A stretch of DNA of 47,973 bases from Geodermatophilaceae bacterium (GCA_013695685.1 JACCZY010000125.1:1-47973); one strand, 5' to 3'; counted from the stretch's first letter, positions 34,445-43,252 are shown. Made by a program: numbers and translations. The notes: generated from the sequence alone by a model not told the origin.

Positions 34445-35466
34445 AGCAGCCGGCGGACCAACCGCCAGTAGCCGCTCATGAGGGCGTTCAGCGCGCCGGC
34501 CCCGACCGGCAGCGGGAGGGCGACGGGATCGAAGTGCCCGGTCAGCAGTCCGGCCAGGTCACGGTCGCCGACCACCCGGACAGCTTGCACCTCGCGCCGC
34601 CGGCGGCGCAGCCAACCGCGGTTGCTCATAAGCCAGCGGTAGCCGCGCAACTTCTGCCGCATCCACCCCTGTCGGAGCGCCACGGCGAGCATCGCCAGTT
34701 CCAGCGCCAGCAGCGCAGGCGCGAGCAGGACGAGCAGCCGGCCGCCGTACACCGTGAGCAGCATCGCCAGCCGGTTGCGTTCCAGCAGGTAGAACTTCAG
34801 TGGATTGCGGGAGAACTCGTAGTGGTGGGCGATGACCGCCTCAGGTACGAAGCGCACCTCCCAGCCCCGCTGCCAGCAGCGCAGCGACAGATCGCAGTCC
34901 TCCTGGTAGGCGAAGAACTCGGTGGTGAACCCTCCGAGGGCGTCCCACACCTCGCGGCGCACCGCGAGGGCCGCCCCGCTCGCGCTGGCCACCGCGGTGC
35001 CAACTGCATGCCGCTCGGCCGGCTCGCCCAGGCCGCCGGCCCACGACAGGCCGAGGACGTGGACGGGGTTACCTGCTGAGTTCATCAGCTCCGGTGTCCC
35101 GGCCAGCCGGATGCTGCCGCTGACCAGCCCGACCTCGAGCCGCCGTGCCACAGCGGCCAGCTCCGCAAGTGCATCAGGCTCCACCACGGCATCGGAGTTC
35201 ACCAGGGCGAGGACAGCGGCAGACGTGGCAGCGGCGCCGAGGTTGCAGCCGCCGGCGAACCCGGTGTTGGAACCGGGCCGCAGCACCCGTACGCCACTGC
35301 GGCGCTCCAGTGCCGACAGGTCCGACGCGCACCCGTTGTCGACGACCACGACCTCGACCCGGACGCCACGTGAGGACAGGACGGCGTCAACGGCCTCGAA
35401 CAGGAACGGCTCGGCGCCGTACGCCAGCATGACGACGCTGACGTCTGTCCCGCGGTCGGCTGTCAC
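34441..35466 (-). CDS. GT2 family glycosyltransferase with C-terminal membrane helix
   Basis: A 341-residue GT2 enzyme. It has VSVVMLAYGAEPFLFEAVDAVL, VVDNGCASD, SNTGFAGGCNLGAAA, LVNSDAVVEPDA, a central SGAALAVRREVWDALGGF, and FAYQEDCDLSLRCWQRGW (catalytic base). A hydrophobic segment (LLVLLAPALLALELAMLAVAL) near residue 270 suggests membrane attachment. The GTG at 35466 overlaps the flippase stop by 4 nt, so the two are in one operon and may act on the same exported glycan. The longer frame to 35784 is shadow of the flippase. Confidence 0.89.
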   Translation of the reverse strand: MTADRGTDVSVVMLAYGAEPFLFEAVDAVLSSRGVRVEVVVVDNGCASDLSALERRSGVRVLRPGSNTGFAGGCNLGAAATSAAVLALVNSDAVVEPDALAELAAVARRLEVGLVSGSIRLAGTPELMNSAGNPVHVLGLSWAGGLGEPAERHAVGTAVASASGAALAVRREVWDALGGFTTEFFAYQEDCDLSLRCWQRGWEVRFVPEAVIAHHYEFSRNPLKFYLLERNRLAMLLTVYGGRLLVLLAPALLALELAMLAVALRQGWMRQKLRGYRWLMSNRGWLRRRRREVQAVRVVGDRDLAGLLTGHFDPVALPLPVGAGALNALMSGYWRLVRRLL

Positions 35467-36749
35467 GCGGCGCGCGCCGGGCTGACGAGCGGCTGCCGAA
35501 GCCGCACGGCCATGGCCACCGCCAACCAGATCGCGCCCACCGCCGCTCCGGTCAAAAAGGCCCCACCGACCCGGAGCTCGAGCTCCGCCGGCACGATCAG
35601 GGCAACGACGAAGGCCAGGCTCGCCACCCCCCAGCCGGCCAGGGAGGCGCGGTAGGACCGCAGCGAGATGAGCGCCTGCGACAGCACGAGCGCGAGCATG
35701 TACGCCGCCGTCGCGAGGGCCAGCGGGATCAGATCGGCGCGGGTGGAGCGGAACTGCTCGCCGTACACGAGTTGCACCAGCCACGGACCGGCGGCGGCGA
35801 CGACGAGCAGGCCGGCCAGGCCCAACCCGCTGACCAGCAGCAGGATCGAGCGCAGCCGGCGCCGGTAGGCCGCCCGGTCGTCCACCGCCGCAAGCCGGGC
35901 CAGCCCGGGGAGGAGCGCGGCCTGAACGGCGGCGAAGACGAACAGCGGGATCCGGACCAGGACCAGCGCGCTGATGAACACGCCGACCCGGGCGCGCTCG
36001 TCGGTGGTGGCCAGCACGTTCGCCGCGATCGGCGCCGCGTTGACGACGAACTGGGCGAACACCGACCCGGCGATCAGCAGCCCGAGCGCCGAGCCGACGT
36101 CCTGCCAGGACGCGGGCGGGCCGTCGGCGAGCAACCGACCGGGACGGGGCGCGGTCAGGACCACCGCGAGAATGGGCGACAGGCCGAGCAGTACGGCGTA
36201 CCAGCCGACCTGCGTCGACGCGGCGAGGGCCAGCGCCACCGCGCCGGCAAGCCGGAGTACGCCGTCAGCCCCGAGCTGTACGCCGTAGCGCAGGAAGTTA
36301 CCGGTGCCGGCGAATGCGCCCCGGGTCAGATGCTGGGCGCACAGCCCGACGCCACCGACGAAGAACGAGGCCAACACCAGGAACTCGCCGTCGAAGAGCC
36401 ACCTAGATAGCGGCGCTCCCGCCGCCGCGCACACCGCCGCGAGGACGAGGACCAGGGCGAAGCCGAGGGTGGCTGCACGCACCAGGACCGGTCGTGCGCC
36501 GAGGCCCACTGCCTGGCGGGCCGCAACGGCGCGGCCTACCTCCTGCTCCAACGGGAAGAACAGCGCCGGGCCGATCGCGTTGATGAGGACCCACAGCGTG
36601 GTCAGCGGGACGACGTCGGCCGGGCCGAGAACCCGACCGACGACCGCCAGGTACCCGAACGAGGTGAGGCCCAGGATCGCCACGCCGGTCCCCACGGTCA
36701 CGACCTGGCGGGGCATCCCGGCAGTCACGGTGGATACTCTCGCACGCAT
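35463..36749 (-). CDS. Wzx-like polysaccharide flippase (MATE/MurJ-like family)
   Basis: A 428-residue protein with about twelve membrane helices. Seen are VAILGLTSFGYLAVVGRVLGP, then FFPLEQEVGRAVAARQA (typical of oligosaccharide flippases), a long middle loop, and LPGLARLAAVDDRAAYRRRL. It would move lipid-linked glycan across the membrane. The ATG at 36749 shares bases with the start of the divergent SDR (CATG). A GTG at 36728 is an alternative that would leave room for a leader. The paired GT2 gene follows directly. Confidence 0.86.
   Translation of the reverse strand: MRARVSTVTAGMPRQVVTVGTGVAILGLTSFGYLAVVGRVLGPADVVPLTTLWVLINAIGPALFFPLEQEVGRAVAARQAVGLGARPVLVRAATLGFALVLVLAAVCAAAGAPLSRWLFDGEFLVLASFFVGGVGLCAQHLTRGAFAGTGNFLRYGVQLGADGVLRLAGAVALALAASTQVGWYAVLLGLSPILAVVLTAPRPGRLLADGPPASWQDVGSALGLLIAGSVFAQFVVNAAPIAANVLATTDERARVGVFISALVLVRIPLFVFAAVQAALLPGLARLAAVDDRAAYRRRLRSILLLVSGLGLAGLLVVAAAGPWLVQLVYGEQFRSTRADLIPLALATAAYMLALVLSQALISLRSYRASLAGWGVASLAFVVALIVPAELELRVGGAFLTGAAVGAIWLAVAMAVRLRQPLVSPARAA
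36735..36740 (+). promoter_or_regulatory. Candidate leaderless -10 box of the SDR gene
   Basis: TACTCT lies 7 nt before the ATG at 36748, and no Shine-Dalgarno precedes that ATG. It lies inside the 5' end of the divergent flippase gene if that gene starts at 36749. Confidence 0.4.
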
Positions 36750-37518
36750 GCGACTTCAGGGCGTATCGGCGTTGGTCACCGGCGGTGCCTCCGGGCTGGG
36801 AGCAGCGACGGCGCGCGCCCTGACCGCCAGGGGCGTGGCTGTCACGATCGTGGACCTGGACGCCGAACGCGCCGGCGCGCTCGCGGGGGAGCTGGGGGAG
36901 GAGACCACAGCGGTCACCGCTGACGTGACCGACCCCGAGCAGGTGCAGGCAGCTGTCGACGCCGCGGCAGGCAAGGACCGGCCGTTCCGGCTCGCGGTCA
37001 GCTGCGCCGGAGTCGCCTGGGCCTCCCGGGTCGTGTCACGCGACGGCACCCCGCACGACCTGGACCGGTTTTCCCGCGTGGTGACCGTCAATCTGATCGG
37101 CACGTTCAACGTGCTGCGGCTGGCGGCGGCGCGGATGGCCCGAACCGAGCCGCTGGAACACGGGGAGCGCGGCGTAGTCGTGAACACCGCCTCGATCGCC
37201 GCGTACGAGGGCCAGATCGGGCAGATCGCTTACGCCGCTTCCAAGGCGGGCGTGGTCGGCTTGACACTGCCGGCGGCCCGGGATCTGGCTTCGATCGGCG
37301 TCCGCGTCTGCACGATCGCGCCGGGGATCGTCGACACCCCGATGCTGGCCGGGCTCACCGACGAGGTGCGGGCCGCCCTTGCCGCCGGTGTCCCGTTCCC
37401 GAAACGCCTCGGTACGCCGGAGGACTACGCGGCGCTGGCCTGCCTGATCGCCGAGCACGGCTACCTCAACGGCGAGACGATCCGGATGGACGCGGCGCTG
37501 CGGATGGGACCGAAATAG
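36748..37518 (+). CDS. Short-chain dehydrogenase, 3-hydroxyacyl-CoA dehydrogenase type
   Basis: A 256-residue SDR with TGGASGLGAATARAL (NAD loop), VDLDAERA (Asp favouring NAD), CAGVAWA, NTASIAAYEGQIGQIAYAASKAG (split catalytic Ser, Tyr and Lys) and a C-terminal APGIVDTPML. Insertions match the HSD17B10/type-II 3-hydroxyacyl-CoA dehydrogenase group. The start ATG at 36748 overlaps the divergent flippase ATG, with a TACTCT box 7 nt upstream. The open frame upstream to 36304 is shadow. The substrate is not proven. Confidence 0.9.
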   Translation: MRLQGVSALVTGGASGLGAATARALTARGVAVTIVDLDAERAGALAGELGEETTAVTADVTDPEQVQAAVDAAAGKDRPFRLAVSCAGVAWASRVVSRDGTPHDLDRFSRVVTVNLIGTFNVLRLAAARMARTEPLEHGERGVVVNTASIAAYEGQIGQIAYAASKAGVVGLTLPAARDLASIGVRVCTIAPGIVDTPMLAGLTDEVRAALAAGVPFPKRLGTPEDYAALACLIAEHGYLNGETIRMDAALRMGPK

Positions 37519-37658
37519 ACGCTGCGCTGACCTCGACCTGGCGCCCCGACCGCCACGTCGACATCCTGCGCACCCTGGGGTCGCTGCGCCGCGGACCAGG
37601 TGACCCGACGTACCGCATCGACCCGGCCGGCGCGCTGTGGCGGACCACGACCACGCCG

Positions 37659-38426
37659 ATGGGTCCGGCCACGCTCACGCTCACCCGCTACGACGGTGCG
37701 GTTCAGGCCCAGGCGTGGGGCCTGGGTGCGGAGTGGGCTCTGACAAGGGTTCCGGATTCACTCGGGGCCCGGGACGACTGGACCGGGCTGCAGCCGCCAC
37801 CGGGCCTGCTCAGCGACGCCTGGCGACGTCACCCGGGTCTGCGCATCCCCCGGACCGGGCGGGTGTGGGACGTCCTGGTCGCGGCCATCCTCGAGCAGAA
37901 GGTGACCGGCACCGAGGCACACCGGTCATGGCGTGAACTCGCCGTTGTGGCCGGCACGGCGGCACCGGGACCGGCGCCAGCCGGTATGCGTGTCGTGCCC
38001 ACCCCGTCGGCCGTGCTGAAAATCCCGGACTGGACGTGGCACCGGTGCGGGGTGGACGGCGCCCGGCGCCGTGCGCTGCGGGCGGCGGCTACCGTCGCCG
38101 ACCGGATGGAGGAGGCGGCAGGGATGCCTCGGGAGGCTGCCCTGGCCCGGCTTCAGGTGGTTCCGGGGGTGGGGGCGTGGACGGCCGCCGAGGTGGCGCA
38201 GCGCGCCTTCGGTGACGGCGACACGGTCTCGGTCGGCGATTACCACCTGGCCGCATTCGTCGGCTGGGCCCTGGTCGGGCATGCACTCGACGACGAGCAG
38301 ATGCTCGCCGTGCTGGCGGCGTACCGGCCCCATCGCTACCGGCTGGTCCGGCTGTTGGAGATCAGCGGTTTCACCAAGCCGCGGTTCGGTCCACGGCTGT
38401 CGGTGCGCGACTACCGGGCGGTCTGA
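37659..38426 (+). CDS. AlkA-like DNA-3-methyladenine glycosylase, start uncertain
   Basis: At least 255 residues. A helix-hairpin-helix DNA glycosylase with RVWDVLVAAILEQKVTGTEAHRSWREL in pieces, the HhH LQVVPGVGAWTAAEVAQRAFGD, and an Asp-containing SVGDYHLAAFVG, which is the catalytic Asp place. It excises alkylated bases. The frame upstream to about 37519 still encodes family-like sequence (TWRPDRHVDILRTLG, PTYRIDPAGALWRT), so the true start is probably earlier, but no ATG, GTG or TTG exists there. A CTG at 37524 just after the SDR stop is possible. Confidence 0.83.
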   Translation: MGPATLTLTRYDGAVQAQAWGLGAEWALTRVPDSLGARDDWTGLQPPPGLLSDAWRRHPGLRIPRTGRVWDVLVAAILEQKVTGTEAHRSWRELAVVAGTAAPGPAPAGMRVVPTPSAVLKIPDWTWHRCGVDGARRRALRAAATVADRMEEAAGMPREAALARLQVVPGVGAWTAAEVAQRAFGDGDTVSVGDYHLAAFVGWALVGHALDDEQMLAVLAAYRPHRYRLVRLLEISGFTKPRFGPRLSVRDYRAV

Positions 38427-39148
38427 GCCGAAGGACGGTAGGCCAGCTGGAGTCCCCCCTCGGCGTGCTGGATCCGGAGTTCGGCGAAGGGCGCGGCGAG
38501 CAGGCAGACCGCGCCGAAGGCCTCCAGGAACTCCTCGACGACGAGGAGGTAGGCGTAGGCGCGCCCGTAGCCCTGCGCCTCCAGTACGGCGTTGCCGAGT
38601 GACTCCACGCCGAACGCGCCGGCCAGCAGGCAGCCCACACCGACCATAAGGAGCAACCGGGCCCGACGTCCCACCCGGCGTACCAGTAGTGCGATGGCGA
38701 GGACGACGAGGGCCGCGAAGGCGAGCCCGGGCACGAGCCAGGCGGCGTACGTCAGACCGCTCCCGCCGCCGATCCGTACCCCGAGGGGGTGCAGCCGCTC
38801 GTGCAAGGAGGTCATGTCGTCTAGGGACAGCGCTGCACACACGAGGGCTAGGCCGGCCCAGGGTAGCGCGGCCCGGTTGCCCGCCGTGCGGGCAAGGGCG
38901 GCTGCCAGGGCAGCCATCGCGGCAGCCAGGAGCAGCAGTGAGACGTTGAACCAGGTGGGCAGGTTCTGCTCCCGCGCGACGTCGAAGTAGGTGCCGACCG
39001 CTGATCCCGGCTCCCGCCACTGCGGTGCCCACGGAGCCCGCGGTACGGCGATGTGCAGCAGGACGATGAAGACGGCCGCTCCGGTGCCGACGCCCAGGAC
39101 CACGATTTCGGGAGGGAGCCGGCGCCCGGTCCGCGGCGGCGCTGCCAT
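38411..39148 (-). CDS. Conserved membrane protein of unknown function
   Basis: A 245-residue protein with six or seven membrane helices. Conserved-looking polar spots inside are ALSLDDMTSLHERLHP, then VEEFLEAFGAV and FGVESLGNAVLEAQG, which suggest buried acidic groups. I do not recognise the family. The ATG at 39148 has GGAGG 5 nt upstream; an ATG at 39178 would add ten residues. It lies between fbiB and the glycosylase gene and overlaps the latter's 3' end tail to tail by 16 nt. Confidence 0.75.
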   Translation of the reverse strand: MAAPPRTGRRLPPEIVVLGVGTGAAVFIVLLHIAVPRAPWAPQWREPGSAVGTYFDVAREQNLPTWFNVSLLLLAAAMAALAAALARTAGNRAALPWAGLALVCAALSLDDMTSLHERLHPLGVRIGGGSGLTYAAWLVPGLAFAALVVLAIALLVRRVGRRARLLLMVGVGCLLAGAFGVESLGNAVLEAQGYGRAYAYLLVVEEFLEAFGAVCLLAAPFAELRIQHAEGGLQLAYRPSAQTAR

Positions 39149-39231
39149 GGGGACCTCCTGCCGGCACCGGGTGTTCATCTGACGGTAACGTCCGGCGCCG
39201 GTCAGGCGTGGGACGGCGGGCCGGGTGCGGT

Positions 39232-40533
39232 TCAGCGGATCAGGATGTGACCGCCGGGATCCCGCGCCAGACGTTCGGGTGGTGGCTCGGCCGGGTGTCC
39301 TACAGCCACCGCGCCCATCGGCTCCCAGCCAGGTGGCAGGTCCAGTTCCCGCCGTACGACCTCGGCGCAGAAGAGCGTGGAGGACACCCAGCACGAGCCG
39401 AGCCCTTCGGCGGCGAGTTGGACCAGCAGGTTCTCCACACCTGCGCCCATCGCGACGGTGAACATCGTCAGTTCGGCGACCGCCCGCCGCCGGTCCGGGT
39501 AGTCGTGTGCCCCGTCGCGTACCAGGCAGGGGACCAGTAGCTCGGTGGCGCCTCGCAGGATGTCGCCGCGTCGCAGCCTGCGGGTGATGCCCTCGGTGGA
39601 CAAGCCGTCGCTGGCGAGGTCGGAGGCCCACTGGTCCCGCATAGCGTCGAGCAGTCGTTCGCGGACGGCCGCGGTGGCGACGTGGACGAACCGCCACGGA
39701 ACGGTGTGGTGCGGCGCCGGCGCGGTCAGCGCCGCCGCCACTGCCCGGCGGATCAGCGCGGCGTCGACGGGGCGGTCGGAGAAGGCGCGGATGGACCGGC
39801 GCGCAGCAACGACGTCGCGGGTGCCCAGCCGGAACATGTCCTCGTCCGCGGCCCGGATCAACGGCCCGCTCCCACGACCATCATCCACAGTGGACAGACC
39901 CCGCACGACGGCAACCGGAACGCCGTCGAGCTTGCCTTTGACGAGTTCCGCCGCTGCGGCAACCGAATCCGCGTCGGCCATCTCGGTGAGCACGAGCGGG
40001 TTGCCGTAAGTATCGATGGTCCCCCGGTGGTCGCGCAGAGCCGCCATCCCGGCCACGCCGATCGCCACGTCGGTCAGCCCGTTGCGCCACGGCCGGCCCA
40101 TCGTGTCGCTGACGACGACCGCGACGTCGACACCCAGCAGATGTCGCAACCGCGCAAGGATCCGTCCGGCCGATCCGTCGGGGTCCTCTGGCAGCAACGC
40201 AAGCTCGTCCGGACGGACGTTGGACGCGTCGACGCCGGAGGCGGCGAGGACGAAACCATGCGCGGTCTGGGTGATCCGGGTCCGGCCGTGCGTCGCGACC
40301 ACGCGGACGCTCTCGGCCACCACCGCGGCCTGCCGGGCGTGTTCCCGGCCCGCGGGGTCGGCCGGTGTCGGCACGAGACGACCCTCCACCTTGGACACCA
40401 CCTTGGAGGTGACGACGACGATGTCACCGTCGCGCAGGTCCGGAGCGGCATCGGCGATGGCGGCAGCCAGGTCGTCACCGGGGCGGAACTCCGGTAGCCC
40501 GCGCACCGGGAGGATCTGCAGCGGCTCACGCAT
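39232..40533 (-). CDS. fbiB: Bifunctional F420:gamma-glutamyl ligase / FMN-dependent reductase
   Basis: A 433-residue protein completing coenzyme F420. The N-terminal ~240 residues (CofE-like) add glutamates: [52 protein letters not shown]. The C-terminal ~190 residues are a nitroreductase fold that reduces dehydro-F420: [26 protein letters not shown], and GLGSCWVSS. It corresponds to Rv3262. It overlaps fbiA by 8 nt, so the two are co-translated. Confidence 0.95.
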   Translation of the reverse strand: MREPLQILPVRGLPEFRPGDDLAAAIADAAPDLRDGDIVVVTSKVVSKVEGRLVPTPADPAGREHARQAAVVAESVRVVATHGRTRITQTAHGFVLAASGVDASNVRPDELALLPEDPDGSAGRILARLRHLLGVDVAVVVSDTMGRPWRNGLTDVAIGVAGMAALRDHRGTIDTYGNPLVLTEMADADSVAAAAELVKGKLDGVPVAVVRGLSTVDDGRGSGPLIRAADEDMFRLGTRDVVAARRSIRAFSDRPVDAALIRRAVAAALTAPAPHHTVPWRFVHVATAAVRERLLDAMRDQWASDLASDGLSTEGITRRLRRGDILRGATELLVPCLVRDGAHDYPDRRRAVAELTMFTVAMGAGVENLLVQLAAEGLGSCWVSSTLFCAEVVRRELDLPPGWEPMGAVAVGHPAEPPPERLARDPGGHILIR

Positions 40534-41488
40534 CGCGGCGGCATTCCACGGCCAGGTCGAGCGCCGCCGTGGCCATGGCCGCGGTCGCTGCGGGATCGGT
40601 CATGAGCAGCGGCACGGCACGAACCCGGACGCCCGGTACGTCGGCGCTGTCGCCGCTGTGCACGAGCCAGCCGTCAAGCACCCCGTCTTCCCCGCGCGCC
40701 CCGTAGTGCCGGCCGACTCCCTCCGCGCTGGTCGGCACGCCCAGGGCCGGTAGACACTTGTCCGCCATCCCGCGGACCGGGGCGGCACCGATGATCGGCG
40801 ACAACCCGACCACCGGTGCCGCGCTCTCGCGGACAGCGGCTCGCAGCCCTGGTACACCGAGGATGGTGCCGATGCTGACGACCGGGTTACTCGGCGCCAG
40901 GAGCAGCACGTCGGCGGTCGCCAGCGCCTCGAGCACGCCCGCCGCCGGCTGCGCGTCGGCGACACCGACCTGCACGAACTCGCGAGCGGGCAGTTCCGCA
41001 CGGTGTCGTACCCACCACTCCTGAAAGTGCAGCGCCCGTGTTCCCGTCCCGGTGTCGACCACCACGTGCGTCTCGACCCGTTGGTCGCTCATGGGGAGCA
41101 GGACGACTCCGGGCTGCCATCTGGCGCAGAGCGCCGCAGTGACTGCCGAGAGCGCGAAGCCCGCGTCGAGCATCCGGGTGCGGACCAGGTGGGTGGCCAG
41201 GTCGCGGTCACCGAGTGAGAACCAGCCTGGCTCCGCGTCGTACGCCGCGAGTTCCGCCTTGACCGTCCAGGTCTCCTCGGCGCGGCCCCAGCCGCGCTCG
41301 GCGTCAATGCCGCCGCCGAGGGTGTACATCACGGTGTCCAGGTCGGGGCAGATGCGCAGACCGTGCAGGGTGAGGTCGTCACCGGTGTTGACCACCGCGG
41401 TGATCCGGTCCGGCGCGTGTACGACGGCGCGCAACCCGCTGAGGAATCGTGCCCCGCCGACACCACCGGCCAGGACGACGACATGCAC
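40526..41488 (-). CDS. fbiA: Phospho-enolpyruvate/lactate F420 transferase (CofD)
   Basis: A 320-residue CofD enzyme joining activated phosphoenolpyruvate (or lactate) to the deazaflavin Fo. It starts [17 protein letters not shown] and has [24 protein letters not shown] in parts, [14 protein letters not shown] and a [16 protein letters not shown] region. The GTG at 41488 gives family length. The frame stays open to 41914, but that extension is Arg/Pro/Ser-rich and runs through the palindromic element. No good Shine-Dalgarno was found. It corresponds to Rv3261. Confidence 0.94.
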   Translation of the reverse strand: MHVVVLAGGVGGARFLSGLRAVVHAPDRITAVVNTGDDLTLHGLRICPDLDTVMYTLGGGIDAERGWGRAEETWTVKAELAAYDAEPGWFSLGDRDLATHLVRTRMLDAGFALSAVTAALCARWQPGVVLLPMSDQRVETHVVVDTGTGTRALHFQEWWVRHRAELPAREFVQVGVADAQPAAGVLEALATADVLLLAPSNPVVSIGTILGVPGLRAAVRESAAPVVGLSPIIGAAPVRGMADKCLPALGVPTSAEGVGRHYGARGEDGVLDGWLVHSGDSADVPGVRVRAVPLLMTDPAATAAMATAALDLAVECRRDA

Positions 41489-41572
41489 GGCGGGAATGGT
41501 CTCAGAAGCCTGGACGCGGTGTGACAGGCGGCTGCGGGACCACAGCATCTTCGTGACGAGGTCTCGCAGCCG

Positions 41573-41594
41573 CCGGCGATGCAGGCGTCGCCGG
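41573..41594. repeat. Small hairpin next to the palindromic element
   Basis: CCGGCGA (41573-41579) and TCGCCGG (41588-41594) form a 7-bp perfect stem with an 8-nt loop, directly before the larger 17-bp inverted repeat. Both lie in the 229-bp divergent region between fbiA and the methyltransferase gene. Confidence 0.5.
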
Positions 41595-41595
41595 G

Positions 41596-41647
41596 ATGTG
41601 GGGAAGTGGACCCATCCGGCCGAGTTATGAGGTCCACTTCCCCACAT
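41596..41647. repeat. 17-bp perfect inverted repeat element
   Basis: ATGTGGGGAAGTGGACC (41596-41612) and GGTCCACTTCCCCACAT (41631-41647) are exact inverted copies with an 18-nt spacer. It lies between divergent gene starts, so it is not a normal terminator. A palindromic repeat unit (REP/MITE-like) or an operator pair is more likely. I have an unverified impression that similar GGGGAAGTGGAC elements occur in other actinobacterial genomes. Confidence 0.85.
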
Positions 41648-41717
41648 TCCGCGGTCAGGCTGAGGGACGGCCGAGCTCGGCAGGGGCAGCTGCGCACCCT
41701 GTGACAGACTGCTCGCC

Positions 41718-42338
41718 GTGGAGCAGGAGGGCCGCCCGTCCGGGGACGGATCGAGGACGGCCGGGCGTGAGTACGCCGCACGGTTGCAGCGCCTGGAGTT
41801 GTCGCGTTGGAAGCGCCTGTTCGACGTGCAGCGGCCGTACCGCTGGAACCTGCGGCGGCTGCGTCTGGGACGGGTTCTCGACGTCGGCTGCGGCATCGGC
41901 CGGAACCTGGTCAACCTCGACGGTCACGGCGTGGGCGTCGACCACAACGCCGAGGCGATCGCGGTGGCCCGTGGCCGCGGGCTCACTGCCTACACCACCG
42001 GGGACTTCCCGGCCTCGTCCGACGCGGCGCCGGCCAGCTACGACGCACTGATCCTCGCGCATGTGATGGAGCACGTGGACGCCGAGGTCGCCGAGGGCAT
42101 CGTGACCGAGTACCTGCCTTACCTGCGCCCGGGCGGCCGGGTTGTGTTCATCACGCCCCAGGAGTCCGGATACGCCACCGATGCCACGCATGTGCGCTTC
42201 GTTGATCTGGCCGAACTTCGCCGTCATTGTGGGTCGCTCGGACTGACCGTCGTCAAGGCCTACTCGTTCCCGTTCCCGCGCTTGGTGGGCCGGGTCTTCC
42301 GCTACAACGAATTCGTGCTGGTCGCCCGCCAGGACTGA
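41718..42338 (+). CDS. Class I SAM-dependent methyltransferase
   Basis: A 206-residue methyltransferase. Motif I reads VLDVGCGIGRNL, motif II GVDHNAEA, then SYDALILAHVMEHV and a post-motif YLRPGGRVVFITPQ. The length and the CxxxxHxxE-like LILAHVMEH region resemble lipid or sugar methyltransferases of the Methyltransf_11/23 group. The GTG start lacks a clear ribosome site. Its place between fbiA and whiB2 and near glycan genes gives no firm substrate. Confidence 0.87.
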   Translation: MEQEGRPSGDGSRTAGREYAARLQRLELSRWKRLFDVQRPYRWNLRRLRLGRVLDVGCGIGRNLVNLDGHGVGVDHNAEAIAVARGRGLTAYTTGDFPASSDAAPASYDALILAHVMEHVDAEVAEGIVTEYLPYLRPGGRVVFITPQESGYATDATHVRFVDLAELRRHCGSLGLTVVKAYSFPFPRLVGRVFRYNEFVLVARQD

Positions 42339-42366
42339 AATCGGCGGGGAAATACCAGACGAAGGC

Positions 42367-42396
42367 TTGACGGCAGGGCAACGACACGCGTGTAAT
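42367..42396 (+). promoter_or_regulatory. Sigma-70-like promoter of the whiB2-like gene
   Basis: TTGACG (42367-42372) and TGTAAT (42391-42396) are separated by 18 nt; each box matches five of six consensus bases. The predicted start near 42403 gives a leader of ~70 nt to the ATG at 42475. This also argues against the upstream GTG-type starts in the same frame. Confidence 0.6.
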
Positions 42397-42411
42397 CACA
42401 TGCATGTGATT
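42394..42411. promoter_or_regulatory. 18-bp perfect palindrome over the whiB2 promoter (candidate operator)
   Basis: AATCACATGCATGTGATT is self-complementary over all 18 bases. It overlaps the last bases of the -10 box and the expected transcription start, the usual place for a repressor site. It holds TCACA and TGTGA in outward orientation, unlike the CRP site order TGTGA-N6-TCACA. Confidence 0.6.
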
Positions 42412-42474
42412 CGCGGTCGGGGTGGTCGAGCCCGGATCTGCGACGGTCGAGCGCAGCGTGGAAGGACCGGCGTT

Positions 42475-42780
42475 ATGGGCAATGCAGTGGGCGAGCCGGG
42501 GATGACCGTCCGAGACCTGCGATCCGGGCCGATCGGGTTCGACCCGTTCGGATCGGGGGAGGCCGCGGAATGGCAGGAGCGGGCGCTGTGTGCCCAAACC
42601 GACCCCGAGTCCTTCTTCCCGGAGAAGGGTGGCTCCACCCGGGAGGCCAAGAAGATCTGCACCGGCTGCGAGGTCCGCTCCGACTGCCTCGAGTACGCCC
42701 TCGCCCATGACGAGCGATTCGGGATCTGGGGCGGGCTGTCCGAGCGGGAGCGGCGCCGGCTGAAGAAGCAGGCGGTCTGA
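42475..42780 (+). CDS. whiB2: WhiB-family iron-sulfur transcription regulator, WhiB2/WhmD-like
   Basis: A 101-residue Wbl protein. Four cluster-binding cysteines lie in RALCAQTDPESFFPEKGG, ICTGCEVRSDC and the CxxC between them. The beta-turn GIWGGLSERERRR is followed by a basic tail KKQAV. WhiB2/WhmD controls septation in mycobacteria. The position next to fbiA/fbiB and DUF3499/manB fits Rv3260c. The ATG at 42475 has GGAAGGA 9 nt upstream; a 137-residue form from 42367 would read through the promoter. Confidence 0.93.
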   Translation: MGNAVGEPGMTVRDLRSGPIGFDPFGSGEAAEWQERALCAQTDPESFFPEKGGSTREAKKICTGCEVRSDCLEYALAHDERFGIWGGLSERERRRLKKQAV

Positions 42781-42781
42781 G

Positions 42782-43252
42782 TCAGCCCGCCGGGTCGATC
42801 TCCTCCGGATCGCGCCCCAGCAGGTTCGCGACCTGCTCCACCACCACGTCGTGCACCAGGTCGGCGAGGTCATGCCGGCCGCGAGCGCGCACCTCCAGCG
42901 GCCGTCGGTAGACCACGATCCGGGCCGGGACACGCTCCCCCTCCGCCGGAAGTAACCGCGCGAGCGGCACGTTGCCGTCCTCGACGACGTCGCTGCCGTG
43001 GACCAGCTGCTCGGCAGCGCCCGACTCGACGTAGGGGACCTCCTCGACGGCGAACTCCACACCGGCGAGCTCCTGCCGCCACTGCCGTTCCAGCTGCTCC
43101 ACGGCGTCGAGGACGAGGTCGTCGAACTCCTCGGCGCGGGTCCGCGACAGTGGCACACCGGGCGGGGCCAACGGACGGCGCAGCCCGCGCCCACGGCGAT
43201 CCCGCTGGCTGCCGCGGCGTCGGCTTGGAGCGGCAGGCACATTGGGAGCCAC
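42782..43252 (-). CDS. Metallopeptidase-family (DUF1025-like) protein
   Basis: A 156-residue protein matching the conserved gene beside whiB2 (Rv3259 region). After a basic ~40-residue start comes FDDLVLDAVEQLERQW, VEFAVEEVPYVE, RIVVYRRPLE and the minimal-zincin-like helix DLVHDVVVEQVANLLGRDPEEID. The usual HExxH appears as HDVVVEQ, so zinc binding is uncertain. The GTG at 43252 or a GTG at 43240 could start it. It converges with whiB2, leaving 1 nt between stops. Confidence 0.8.
   Translation of the reverse strand: MAPNVPAAPSRRRGSQRDRRGRGLRRPLAPPGVPLSRTRAEEFDDLVLDAVEQLERQWRQELAGVEFAVEEVPYVESGAAEQLVHGSDVVEDGNVPLARLLPAEGERVPARIVVYRRPLEVRARGRHDLADLVHDVVVEQVANLLGRDPEEIDPAG

Noticed and set aside
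41489-41914. N-terminal extension of fbiA to 41914
   Set aside because: It would translate the palindromic element and the divergent gene start; CofD proteins begin at the 41488 position.
42394-42411. CRP binding site
   Set aside because: TCACA and TGTGA are in the opposite order to the CRP consensus.
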